From: Paenilisteria portnoyi
Lineage (GTDB): Bacteria; Bacillota; Bacilli; Lactobacillales; Listeriaceae
Direction of reading: 5' to 3'
DNA: 64,000 bases
Assembly: GCF_014322795.1 (NCBI RefSeq)
Contig: NZ_JAASTT010000014.1
Coordinates: forward strand, 23,551 to 87,550
This document shows positions 47,143 to 56,100 of this stretch, in pieces. Position 1 is the first letter of the stretch, and the number at the start of each line of letters is the position of its first letter. The notes below the pieces were generated by a model. The model saw only the letters and a list, made by a program, of their open reading frames with translations. It made no database searches and was not told the DNA's origin. The translations under genes and the position numbers were made by a program.

Positions 47143-47250
47143 TAAAGATAGCTAGGTGATTTGAGTACAAAGTGTGTGGTGGATTTGGAGGCGTGATTGG
47201 GTTTTTGGTGGGGTATTGTGATTATAGCAGAGGTTTTGGAGGAAATGGGA

Positions 47251-47294
47251 AAAAGCCGAGTTCTCGGATTTGTGGTCCGGGAACTCGGCTTTGC
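47251..47294. terminator. Strong terminator
   Basis: AAGCCGAGTTCTCGGA and CCGGGAACTCGGCTT form a long stem, with AAAAA before it on the plus strand, so it ends the minus-strand HTH gene. It also marks the edge between the GC-richer PTS operon and the AT-rich island. Confidence 0.7.
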
Positions 47295-47311
47295 GATTAT
47301 GCTATATTTTT

Positions 47312-47558
47312 TTATGCAACGACTAATTTTTTATGAAATACAACCAATACACGAAGTAGCGTTTCAATGGTTGGATTACCATCAAGATCTTCAATTCTGG
47401 CCAGTTGCGGCTGCTTCATACCACATTTCTCTGCCAACTCTTTTTGAGACAATTTGGCTTGCTTACGAAGTTTGATTATCTCAACAATAAGCTCCACCTT
47501 TATTTTCTCAATTTCAGGAACATTATATTTAGCGCTAAAAGTCTGTCTCGATTCCATT
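47312..47558 (-). CDS. XRE-family HTH regulator
   Basis: 82 residues from ATG 47558 (GAGAGGG 9 nt upstream); the frame begins at 47578 without a good ribosome site. HTH_3 domain KLRKQAKLSQKELAEKCGMKQPQLARIED, then ETLLRVLVVFHKKL. The pattern also fits antitoxins of HigA/RelB-linked toxin pairs, but no toxin gene is next to it; it is the last gene of the T7SS island. Confidence 0.8.
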
Positions 47559-47700
47559 TTTTCACGCCCTCTCTTCATTAACTCTACTTTCTTTCCTTCC
47601 TTTTTTTATTTGCCAAGCCTATTTATGAGTTTACTTCGCCGTTATCCATCCAAATTTACCCATAACCCCTTTTTGTTAATTGGATCATAATAATTAAATT

Positions 47701-48117
47701 CTACTCTCTCATCCTTTTATGAGCTTTCCTAGTTTCTAAAACGCATAAAACCGTGGCACAAATCATTAGGACATTGCCCGCAACACTCAAATAAGGAGCC
47801 AATAATTCCGCATACGAAAACGAATGATTATTGCGTAAGAACACCTCTATATTCGCTCCCAATAAATAATCAGCAACAAATCCCACAGCCAATATAAAAA
47901 CTGCCAATCCAGCCATTAAAACATCCATCCATTTAGAAGTCGGGTATTGCAAGGAATTCATGTTTACTTTTTGTGTTGCAGCATAGACTATCTTCGGTAC
48001 GCAGACTAAAATAAACAAGAAGATTCCTAAAAGGCCTAATACAAAATTATATATGCTAATCACATTAATCATTATCGCTAGTGGCAACCATATATACCAT
48101 TTCAAAAGTTTCTCCAT
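47701..48117 (-). CDS. Small membrane protein, putative immunity
   Basis: 138 residues with four membrane segments (about 10-40, 63-85, 100-120) and a basic tail (RKAHKRMRE). Family not recognised. Third of three consecutive membrane-protein genes 10-21 bp apart behind the 557-residue effector, an arrangement seen for immunity genes of T7SS toxins. Function is inferred from position. Confidence 0.5.
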   Translation of the reverse strand: MEKLLKWYIWLPLAIMINVISIYNFVLGLLGIFLFILVCVPKIVYAATQKVNMNSLQYPTSKWMDVLMAGLAVFILAVGFVADYLLGANIEVFLRNNHSFSYAELLAPYLSVAGNVLMICATVLCVLETRKAHKRMRE

Positions 48118-48138
48118 CTAACCTAACTCCCCTTCGCT

Positions 48139-48585
48139 TCAAGACATTATATATTTTTCATGCAACGCACCGCTTAAGCGATTAACCGAAAACTTCCCAT
48201 GCGCCAATTTGTTTGCAGTGCCTAATAAAATGATTGCAAATGGGAGTGTAACTGGGATAATGAATAAAGCTAATGCTACTTGAATAACTTTCATCAACCT
48301 TAGTTGTGGCGTAGAAATATTCCCCGCCGTTTTCTTGAATTTCCGTATCCATAAAAAACTTCTCAAACAAAATACCCAGTTGATTAAATATATAGCGAGT
48401 TCTAGCCATAAGAAGCTTTTGACAACTAGCAAGTAACCTTCATGATTCATCTGGCTACCTACCACTATTATTAATACAGGGGCGAGTATAGCGAGTAACA
48501 CCATGGCTAGCGGTATACATATCGCCAATCCAAATGCCACTTTTGTGATTTTCTTCAATTTATCCTCTAAATCATGCATCTTCAA
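48139..48585 (-). CDS. Membrane protein, putative immunity
   Basis: 148 residues with four membrane segments and a charged N-terminus (MKMHDLEDKLKKITK). Family not recognised; similar general layout to the next gene but no clear sequence identity. In the run of three membrane genes downstream of the effector. Confidence 0.5.
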   Translation of the reverse strand: MKMHDLEDKLKKITKVAFGLAICIPLAMVLLAILAPVLIIVVGSQMNHEGYLLVVKSFLWLELAIYLINWVFCLRSFLWIRKFKKTAGNISTPQLRLMKVIQVALALFIIPVTLPFAIILLGTANKLAHGKFSVNRLSGALHEKYIMS

Positions 48586-48594
48586 ATTAACCCC

Positions 48595-49344
48595 TCATTT
48601 TCTTTTCGTTCTGTACTTAGTAGCTTCTTCATAGGTTACAGAGAACGCCTGAAATCTATACTTACAAACAGCTAACACTATAAACTCCTGAACTCCAACA
48701 ATAAAAGCAAAGAATAGGAATAGAAATATAACGCAACCTTCTATAATACCAAAATTAGTTATGAAAAATAGCCAAATTACTAGGATGATAAAACAAATCC
48801 CATTTATAACAACTATCCATTTCAAATTTGAATTCCCACTAAATAATCCATTTCCCGCTTCTTTCATCGAGCCGTTCTTTATCCCGCTTCGGACGAGCGC
48901 GAAATACATCATAAACTGGATGAAACCTACAATTAGCACTACTATAAACCAAAGACCAAGCCCATCATCCTTATTTCCGTTCCCATCCAAGGAAAAAAGA
49001 TAGAACAAAAAAAATGGTTCTATTGACATCACCAGCGTATAGACTACCATAACAACCGTGCCAAATTTCTGGCTTTTGAATAGGAATTTCTCTGAGATCA
49101 GACACATACTAAGGTATCCAGCAAGAATCAGAAAAATTATTAGTAAGCTGAAATAAACCGCATTAAGTGTTTCACCTAAAATTACTCTTCCTTGATTTCC
49201 CCATAAAACCATTGTTGAGATTCCTAATATAACAAGAGAATATAAGCACAGACCCACTAAATAGATGATGACACTTCCCGGGGAAAGCCGATTAATTGCA
49301 ACGTTTTTCAATTGGTAAAAATAACTTTCGTCTAGTTTCCACAT
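48595..49344 (-). CDS. Multi-TM membrane protein, putative immunity
   Basis: 249 residues from ATG 49344 (GGAGGG 6 nt upstream). About six membrane segments with a short basic tail (YEEATKYRTKRK). No family recognised. Polytopic immunity proteins guard against membrane-active T7SS toxins in staphylococci; that role here is inferred only. Confidence 0.5.
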   Translation of the reverse strand: MWKLDESYFYQLKNVAINRLSPGSVIIYLVGLCLYSLVILGISTMVLWGNQGRVILGETLNAVYFSLLIIFLILAGYLSMCLISEKFLFKSQKFGTVVMVVYTLVMSIEPFFLFYLFSLDGNGNKDDGLGLWFIVVLIVGFIQFMMYFALVRSGIKNGSMKEAGNGLFSGNSNLKWIVVINGICFIILVIWLFFITNFGIIEGCVIFLFLFFAFIVGVQEFIVLAVCKYRFQAFSVTYEEATKYRTKRK

Positions 49345-49432
49345 GGTGGCCCTCCAAAATATGTAATCTAATAATAGCCCGTCCATTCAATTAGGTTAGA
49401 AATGAACGAGCATTATTTATATTCCCTACTAC

Positions 49433-49867
49433 TTATTTATTCGCATCTGGTGTATAGGAATCCATTATTTTATCTTTCAACTCCTGCATTTCCTTTTCTT
49501 TTTTCTCTGCCTCTTGCTCTCGTTGTTCTTGCAATTTGATTTGTAATTCTTCTTGGAGTTCAGCCGCTCGTTCTGCGCTTCGTTGTTGTCTTTCTTTTTC
49601 TTCGTTTGCCTGTATACCGCTCTGATAAGTCGTTCCAAATATAACTGCTCCAACGCAAACATAGAGAACCAGTACGCCGTATATCAAGCCATTTTTTGGT
49701 TTAGCGTTTTTATCGCTGTACTGAAATTTAATGAACCAAGCTACCGCGCTCAATGCGATTAGATAGAAAATTAACGGTTGCGGTGGTATATCATTAACCC
49801 CTAAAATAATAATTCCTGTAATAGTGCACAACCCTGCGATACTAACAAATATAATGTTTTTCTTCAT
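49433..49867 (-). CDS. Small membrane protein with C-terminal coiled coil
   Basis: 144 residues from ATG 49867 (GGGGGAAAAT upstream); the frame is open to 49969. Three N-terminal membrane segments (residues 3-75), then a long Glu/Gln/Arg-rich coiled coil (NEEKERQQRSAERAAELQEE ... EKKEKEMQELKDK). Unrecognised. Next to the effector's putative immunity genes. Confidence 0.55.
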   Translation of the reverse strand: MKKNIIFVSIAGLCTITGIIILGVNDIPPQPLIFYLIALSAVAWFIKFQYSDKNAKPKNGLIYGVLVLYVCVGAVIFGTTYQSGIQANEEKERQQRSAERAAELQEELQIKLQEQREQEAEKKEKEMQELKDKIMDSYTPDANK

Positions 49868-49976
49868 ATTTTCCCCCGTTTTCTGATACGTAGCCTCCAT
49901 ATAGCTTAGACCCGTTCGTATTTTAAACTGGCGGAGTATCCAAATATTGAATACCTCGCCAGCGCTCATCCTAAAT

Positions 49977-51089
49977 TCAAACCTTTGCTAACCTTCTATC
50001 TACAAAATCATAAAAAGCTTGGCTAAAATCTCCATCCTTAGTTAACGCTTGTTTATTTTCTGTGAAGTAGCTAATCATGGTGTTGAGACATTCGTCTTTA
50101 GGAATTGTAATGACAGCGTTTGGAAAGTGTTTTTTACTAACCTGCCACACAAAATTATCCGCAATGTCTTTAAAATCCTTATTTTCGCGTAATTTATCTG
50201 CTAGGATTACAAGCTCTAAATGTGCCATGTAGCTGTCTAACGAATCTTGAAATCCGTCTGTTAAAGCATCTGAATTTTTTTTCCTGAAGTGTTTTATTCC
50301 TTTATTATATATTTGTGTACTCTGATTTCTTAAAGTTTCCAATTCTCCTCCTTTAAAATATTCATCTAAGGATTCGAATAAATTATTACTTACTAATTCA
50401 GAATAAAAACTAATAAGTATATTACATGCAGAATCTTCAAAATCAGTACCTTTTTCATCTTGCACGGCCTGTATCAAATATGGTTCTGAATCTTCCAATG
50501 GTCTATAGTTTTGTGGACTTCTTTTTTTTAAATCGGTACTACTTAGTTCATTTTTTATAAAGCTTCCATAATTCAAAGCTGCCAGTGATTGATGCTTTGC
50601 AGTTGCAACTTCATATAATTCTATTATTCTACCCACTATATTTTCGAACTCTTTATCTTTGATTGAATAACAAGTGGCATAAATATCCGCAAGTCGTGAC
50701 TCAGCATTCTTTTGACCTTGTTGTACACATTTTTCGCTTGAATCGATCCATTTTTCAAACCATTTGTTTTGCTTAAGCGCAGTAGTATAATTCCCGTGAT
50801 GTACGTAGTAATACGATAGCCCCTCAGAGTAATCTTTATCTGCGTTTTCAAGGCCTTCTGCAATTGCATCACTTAATATCTTTTCGCCAGCTTCCCCCTC
50901 TCCTAAAACCATTAAAAAGCTTCCTAACATACCAGGTGGAACCGCTTTGTTCTGTACACCAGTCGTGATATTTTCCCGATACCTTTTAATTTCATTAGGA
51001 CTTGCATGTACCCAATCGTCTACTGTCCCATACATTTTTTGAGCATTGGTATTGCTAATTCCACCAAATAATTTCTTAAAAAAAGTCAT
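49977..51089 (-). CDS. Hypothetical helical-repeat protein, putative immunity
   Basis: 370 residues, soluble, all-helical pattern consistent with TPR/SEL1-type repeats (for example LSYYYVHHGNYTTALKQNKWF and NAESRLADIYATCYSI). Not recognised. It starts 19 bp after the 557-residue effector, the usual place for the cognate immunity gene, but its size is unusual. ATG 51089 has GAGTGAGG-like ribosome site. Confidence 0.55.
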   Translation of the reverse strand: MTFFKKLFGGISNTNAQKMYGTVDDWVHASPNEIKRYRENITTGVQNKAVPPGMLGSFLMVLGEGEAGEKILSDAIAEGLENADKDYSEGLSYYYVHHGNYTTALKQNKWFEKWIDSSEKCVQQGQKNAESRLADIYATCYSIKDKEFENIVGRIIELYEVATAKHQSLAALNYGSFIKNELSSTDLKKRSPQNYRPLEDSEPYLIQAVQDEKGTDFEDSACNILISFYSELVSNNLFESLDEYFKGGELETLRNQSTQIYNKGIKHFRKKNSDALTDGFQDSLDSYMAHLELVILADKLRENKDFKDIADNFVWQVSKKHFPNAVITIPKDECLNTMISYFTENKQALTKDGDFSQAFYDFVDRRLAKV

Positions 51090-51108
51090 TTAAGCACCTC
51101 ACTCATTT

Positions 51109-52782
51109 TTATTTTCCAAATATTTCAATACCCCTTAAATTGTTAGGAATCTTTAATTTATCATATACATCATTCCATAATTGTTCTGGGACACCATCTT
51201 TTATTAATTTTGATGTTGTATCCTCTGTGAGTCCTTTTAAACGCATTGCTTGCGAGTCAGTCATTACATTAGTTGTAGAAATCTTAGCCTTATTAAAGTT
51301 TGTTATCTTCTCTTGAAAATTACGTATAACAGCCTGATCATCAATGTCTATGTCCATTCCAGGATTCCATTTTTGAATCCCAATCCCCGTAAACGCATCA
51401 TTCCCAACGCCATGCGGCAACTGGAAATCATAATATTTATTAATAATCGCCAAATCTTCTGCCGAGAACCCACCGCCAAGTTGCGACGACAAATTCTCTA
51501 GTCGACCTCGCTGTACACCGTGAAGCTCATTAAAATCGCCTGCCGCAAAATAATCATGCCATCCTCGACCTAGGCTTGATTCATCAATTGATGCCGCCAC
51601 ACGTCTCACATTAAATTTGCTAATAACCTTCGACGCTATCATGCCAACTCCTTTTTCACCACCGATTAAGGTTGCTCCAAGTAATGGGTTTCGTATCGTT
51701 GTTATCGCTAAGTCTACTTTTCCAGCGATATTCTCTGCGTTTGTTGCCAATTTCAGAGTGCTCGCTAGTGTTGAGCCTTCTCGTAGCGAACTCCCTAATT
51801 TTGTCACAATTGCTCCTGCTCCGAACGATAATGTCGATGCAACAAAATCTACGCCTAACCAGATTTTATCTTCTGTATCCAAAATATCACCGGTAATCAT
51901 ATTCGTTCCCCCAGCAATACCAACCACTGCTTTTGTTCCTAAATAGGCGAGGGCTGGGGCTGCGAGTAGCAAGGATGCGCCACCCGTCACAAAAGCCGAT
52001 GCAACTAGCGCCACGCCAACGACGACGGTCAAGCCAATATCCACCCATTTCAACCAGCCCGCATTATTTTCATGCCAGGTTGATTTCAGCTCTTCGAATT
52101 CTCCTAGTTGAGTCGGGAAAAAGGCTCTCACCAGTTCGTCATTACTCATTCCTTTAAGTTCTTTAATGGTTTCCTTATCTGTAATTTCACCACTATCCAT
52201 AAGCTCATTTATTAATTTTAGGCGTTCGTCATACAATAATTTAGTCGCTTTAATTGGGCTATCACTGGAATTAAGTATTTGATCTAGTGTGTATTTTTTT
52301 TGTGTTGTGTATGTTGAGGTCATTCCTGAATAAGGATCTGTTGTTGTATACGTTTCGCTAAAAGTTAGTTTGTCTGTTTTATATGCATTCTTGCCTTCGT
52401 TCACGTTATCTAGTTTTTTAACTGCATCATTCATCGCTTGTGTAATTTTTCCGTCGATATTTTGCAACACTTCTTTATGCACACGCCCAGCTAATGTCAC
52501 GAGTTCATTCGCGTGTTGGTATTTTTTCTCTAGCCCACTTTTTCCTTTGCTAGCGGATAGAGTCGATGTTCCTCGTGATGGGAATAAATCAGACAAACCC
52601 TGACTTCTTAATTCCGATTTCACTTCTTTAATACCTTCTAAAATTTCGCCAATTCGTTTTACCGCGTAGGATTCTGACGTTTCTGTTGAGTATGAAGGAT
52701 AGTACGATCCTGTGTAACTATAACCGCTACTACCGCCATTACTACTTTCCCAGAGAGACTTATCACTTTTATACATTGTCAT
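51109..52782 (-). CDS. Type VII secretion effector with unrecognised C-terminal toxin
   Basis: 557 residues. Helical N-terminal part (residues 40-130, AVKRIGEILEGIKEVKSELRSQG) like LXG/WXG-type targeting regions, then a hydrophobic central part (residues 245-300, WVDIGLTVVVGVALVASAFVTGG ... LLAAPALAYLGTKAVVG) and a C-terminal tip from about 400 (SLGRGWHDYFAAGDFNELHGVQRG...). No catalytic motif is recognised in the tip. Preceded by a small helical partner 10 bp upstream and an EsaE-like chaperone, which supports export by the Ess system. Confidence 0.7.
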   Translation of the reverse strand: MTMYKSDKSLWESSNGGSSGYSYTGSYYPSYSTETSESYAVKRIGEILEGIKEVKSELRSQGLSDLFPSRGTSTLSASKGKSGLEKKYQHANELVTLAGRVHKEVLQNIDGKITQAMNDAVKKLDNVNEGKNAYKTDKLTFSETYTTTDPYSGMTSTYTTQKKYTLDQILNSSDSPIKATKLLYDERLKLINELMDSGEITDKETIKELKGMSNDELVRAFFPTQLGEFEELKSTWHENNAGWLKWVDIGLTVVVGVALVASAFVTGGASLLLAAPALAYLGTKAVVGIAGGTNMITGDILDTEDKIWLGVDFVASTLSFGAGAIVTKLGSSLREGSTLASTLKLATNAENIAGKVDLAITTIRNPLLGATLIGGEKGVGMIASKVISKFNVRRVAASIDESSLGRGWHDYFAAGDFNELHGVQRGRLENLSSQLGGGFSAEDLAIINKYYDFQLPHGVGNDAFTGIGIQKWNPGMDIDIDDQAVIRNFQEKITNFNKAKISTTNVMTDSQAMRLKGLTEDTTSKLIKDGVPEQLWNDVYDKLKIPNNLRGIEIFGK

Positions 52783-52792
52783 ATCGTACCCC

Positions 52793-53209
52793 CTATTTAT
52801 TTTCTTTCATGTAGGTTTTCACTTGGTCGATCACTGCGTTAGGATCTTGCTCACATGCTAATTTAAAATCGGCATTTGTCCCGGGCTCATTCAATATCAC
52901 ATTTACCACCTGCATCGCTAGCATTTTATCCGTGTCAATCATTGATTTATATGTGTTTTCTGTTTGAATCGATAAAACTTCTGCTAATGTTTGGAGTGTC
53001 TGCGCTTTGAGTGTGAATCGTGATATTGTTCCTTGATCATTGTTAATAATTCTATCTTTAAATTGGCCTTCTAAACAAATCGCACTTACCGCTTCTCCTG
53101 CTTCTTTCAGCAATTGTGTCAACTCTCCTGAATGCTGTGCTAATTTCTGCATTTCAACAAGCAGTTGTTCTTGTTCCGTAAGCGAGATTGAAATTTCACC
53201 TGCTCCCAT
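52793..53209 (-). CDS. Small helical T7SS partner protein
   Basis: 138 residues, almost wholly helical and soluble with no WXG turn found (EISISLTEQEQLLVEMQKLAQHSGELTQLLKEAGEAVSAICL...). Such proteins (Lap/TlaA-type) bind LXG-like toxins and guide them to EssC. It precedes the effector by 10 bp and follows the chaperone gene by 6 bp. Confidence 0.6.
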   Translation of the reverse strand: MGAGEISISLTEQEQLLVEMQKLAQHSGELTQLLKEAGEAVSAICLEGQFKDRIINNDQGTISRFTLKAQTLQTLAEVLSIQTENTYKSMIDTDKMLAMQVVNVILNEPGTNADFKLACEQDPNAVIDQVKTYMKENK

Positions 53210-53215
53210 ATTTTA

Positions 53216-53884
53216 TCACACCTGCACTTTCATAAATTTAACGAATTGCTTTTTCAGTGTTTTCCCTGCTATGGAACGAACTTTTTGCCTTGGTAAATCG
53301 TACTCAATAATCTCTGTATCATTGTCGATAATCAGGGCTGAATAGGTACATTTATCATATTCAAAATACTGTAACTGAAAAGCTTCATTCTGGCTATAAT
53401 AGGCTTCTAATCGCAATAACGCGTAGTCTTGCCAGATTTTTGTATCTTCACTTTGCTGTTTATTATCCAGCTGCTGTAGAAATTTAATGTTTTGATAAAA
53501 GACTGCTAGCAAAATCATTTTGTCGGTTCGTTCCAGCGTATATACATTTTCTCCTGTTTTTTCTAATACATGCGAAAACATTTTATTCTTGTCTACATCA
53601 ACAGCGCATGTAAAACTATTTAATGTCATGTAACGCTTGGCTTTTTGATACTTTTTCAAAATATAGCCATACTTCAAGCCTTCTTCTGTTGGTTCACCAC
53701 TCTGAAACAAGCCTATTTCTTCAAGATGGCTATATCCTTTTTCAAGCACTATTTTGAGATTTTCCAGTTCATCTTCTTCATTGTATTTCGGTATAGGTAC
53801 GTTAAATATTCCCGTCGAATCATCATTCAGCATGTTTAACGCGTATAAAGCTTCACTCAGCCGCTTGTAGTTTTTGCAATGCAC
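53216..53884 (-). CDS. EsaE/EspG-like T7SS chaperone, N-terminus uncertain
   Basis: 222 residues from GTG 53884, but there is no ribosome site there and the frame stays open a further 40 codons upstream without an ATG, so the 5' end may have been lost in a rearrangement. The order of segments (NYKRLSEALYALNML, NVPIP, LENLKIVLEKGYSHLEEIGLF, GLKYGYILKKYQKAKRYMTLN) resembles EsaE/DUF5081-type effector chaperones of the Ess system. It is followed by the partner and effector genes. Confidence 0.55.
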   Translation of the reverse strand: MHCKNYKRLSEALYALNMLNDDSTGIFNVPIPKYNEEDELENLKIVLEKGYSHLEEIGLFQSGEPTEEGLKYGYILKKYQKAKRYMTLNSFTCAVDVDKNKMFSHVLEKTGENVYTLERTDKMILLAVFYQNIKFLQQLDNKQQSEDTKIWQDYALLRLEAYYSQNEAFQLQYFEYDKCTYSALIIDNDTEIIEYDLPRQKVRSIAGKTLKKQFVKFMKVQV

Positions 53885-53967
53885 ACCAGTTCTCGTGCTA
53901 TTGTATTTGACCTTATCCGAAGTAAATTTATCTTGCTCTGTTTCGTGTTCCCATTTATGTATTCAAT

Positions 53968-54003
53968 TGAAAAATGCTGAGAACTTCAAATCCCAGCATT
54001 TCT
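53968..54003 (-). terminator. Terminator after the lipase effector
   Basis: AAATGCTG and CAGCATTT form a stem around a 14-nt loop; the minus-strand reading ends in TTTTTC. It separates the TslA-like gene from the EsaE-like gene. Confidence 0.6.
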
Positions 54004-54012
54004 CACATTCTA

Positions 54013-56073
54013 TTATTGAATCGTTCCTAATCTCACCTGCGCAATCAGTTTATCTAAGTTCAGCTTCACATCATTAGAAATAATGTCCAATGATTGAATT
54101 GCTTCTGAACTATTGCTACCACTCAATTGATATTTAATATCTATGAAAATTAGCCTCGCAACTTCTAAAATGTTCAATGATGCTTGATTATACAAAATCA
54201 CATTGTGATACTTTGTTCCCTCAAACAAAGCCGTATCTATGTACGGTTTGAAATTAGTTAGTACATTCTCAAATCCAGATTCTAAATCGGTCACCGCTTG
54301 ATGCGCTCCTTCTGCGGATTGTTTAATGCCATTCAATGTTCTTTCCAAACTTCTTAATGTCTCTCTTAAATCATCATCAAAGGAAACGATTGGAATATCT
54401 ACTGCACTCACCGCCGCCACAATGGTTCGTAAGTTTCTTAAAATATCGTCAATGGCTATATTCGCTTGATTAATTGTACTTCCCAGATTCCGTAATAACG
54501 GTTTCATACTTAAACTGATACTCGTTGAAAATGCTTTAAAATTGGTATCAATCTGGTTTTGTCGTACAGTCATGCCTTTCTTCAAATATGGGGAATCTTC
54601 CATCATTACTTTCACGGTGCTAGGCCCCGAGTTAACTTCATCATAAATCCCCAACGATGCATTTTTATCTGCCGTTTCCATCACATCTTTGACAGCCGTT
54701 ACTTGATCCCTAAAATTGCTTACTTGCAACTCCATTTTATCTTTGTTAGTATCAATAATCGCATAATGCTTCGTTAGTTCCTCTACAATACCATCAAAAA
54801 ACTGACTGTCTATATTCACAAATAACTTAGGGACGGCTTGACTCTTTATCCCACCGATGTGATCTATAATATCTTCTGCCTTTAATACAATATCCCCTAA
54901 TAACATTGGTAACTTCAATAATGTATCTATTACTGTAAAGGAATTAGTGAGAATAAAATCTAATATATCCGAAATGACTGGTGTCGTGCGTATTCTTTGC
55001 ATCACATCTACAGCTGTTGTAAAGATAGGATAGTCCTTTTCAAAATCATTTCGTAGCTGCTCATATGCACCAGCTCCTAAAAATATTTTCCCAAAAGCTG
55101 TATCTTTCAACATCATATCAAAGTCATCTTTTAGCGTGCCAACACGGTCATCTAGCTTATGTCCCTCATGGTTGACAATATCTACAGAGTTATCTAGATA
55201 GTTCTTAGCATCCTTCAGTTGTACTAACGTATGCGCTGTTAAAGAGGTGGCTAGTACTGTTAACGTGTCTGGATCAATTTTAATCTTCGTACCTGATCCC
55301 CCATAATTTTTAGCAAGCACATTTCCCCATGGACTGACTGCTAAAAAATCGTCGGCACCGATTTTTATTTTTCCATAGCCCACGTCTCCTGGTTTTCCGA
55401 TTGTATACTCTCCCTTTGCAGTATACCCAGTATGATTTTCTGACAAAGCAACAAACCATGGCAAGCCACTATACATCGTCACTTGTTTGCCTGGTAATCT
55501 TGCATCGTAACCTAAGCCCAGTTCTCCCAATGTAAGCGGATCATATTGGCTCATGTAATTTGTGATATACTTACTTTTTCCGCTATCTGGCGTATACGGC
55601 AGGATAGCAGGATCAAAAGCGACGCTGTACACCCCTTGATTCTGAATGGCTACATGATTGGCTAATCCTCCACCGAGAGAGTTTCCCGCAACATTTGTTA
55701 CCCCTTCTGCAGGGAATTTTTTCATTTCCCCATCCTCTTGCCTTAATGTGATTGGATTATTTCGGTATTTTTCATTCATTTCATCGTAATACTCATTTGC
55801 CGCCGCTAATTGGGCATCTATATTTCTTCCAGGTAAAGATGCATCTGTAAAGACATCATCGATTCCATGTGTTCCTTGATAGACTATTGAAATTTCACCG
55901 GTTTTTATATTAGCGACTGTCATCGCGTCTAATCCTGCTGCTCCCTTATAGTTCGTATTTAAAACTTTGTACGAGTTATTATTTATAGAAATCTCAGCAT
56001 TTACAATTGGATTTTTATATACAGAACTTCCACCTAGCTCTACTAAATCGTTATCAGGTGTTTTCTTTCCCAT
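54013..56073 (-). CDS. TslA-like T7SS lipase effector (lipase first, targeting domain last)
   Basis: 686 residues from ATG 56073 (GGGGAG 8 nt upstream). The N-terminal alpha/beta hydrolase domain has VYQGTHG (oxyanion), nucleophile Ser132 in AGNSLGGG, Asp178 in SQYDPLT and His214 in SENHTGY, a full catalytic triad. From about residue 280 it is long helical coiled coil (TLVQLKDAKNYLDNSVDIVNHEG ... FGENVLTNF) like an LXG domain. This reverse order is that of S. aureus TslA, a lipid-cleaving T7SS toxin. It is encoded after a DUF1672 lipoprotein, the TslA immunity type. Confidence 0.85.
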   Translation of the reverse strand: MGKKTPDNDLVELGGSSVYKNPIVNAEISINNNSYKVLNTNYKGAAGLDAMTVANIKTGEISIVYQGTHGIDDVFTDASLPGRNIDAQLAAANEYYDEMNEKYRNNPITLRQEDGEMKKFPAEGVTNVAGNSLGGGLANHVAIQNQGVYSVAFDPAILPYTPDSGKSKYITNYMSQYDPLTLGELGLGYDARLPGKQVTMYSGLPWFVALSENHTGYTAKGEYTIGKPGDVGYGKIKIGADDFLAVSPWGNVLAKNYGGSGTKIKIDPDTLTVLATSLTAHTLVQLKDAKNYLDNSVDIVNHEGHKLDDRVGTLKDDFDMMLKDTAFGKIFLGAGAYEQLRNDFEKDYPIFTTAVDVMQRIRTTPVISDILDFILTNSFTVIDTLLKLPMLLGDIVLKAEDIIDHIGGIKSQAVPKLFVNIDSQFFDGIVEELTKHYAIIDTNKDKMELQVSNFRDQVTAVKDVMETADKNASLGIYDEVNSGPSTVKVMMEDSPYLKKGMTVRQNQIDTNFKAFSTSISLSMKPLLRNLGSTINQANIAIDDILRNLRTIVAAVSAVDIPIVSFDDDLRETLRSLERTLNGIKQSAEGAHQAVTDLESGFENVLTNFKPYIDTALFEGTKYHNVILYNQASLNILEVARLIFIDIKYQLSGSNSSEAIQSLDIISNDVKLNLDKLIAQVRLGTIQ

Positions 56074-56100
56074 TATTTTCACTCCCCTCAGATATACGTT

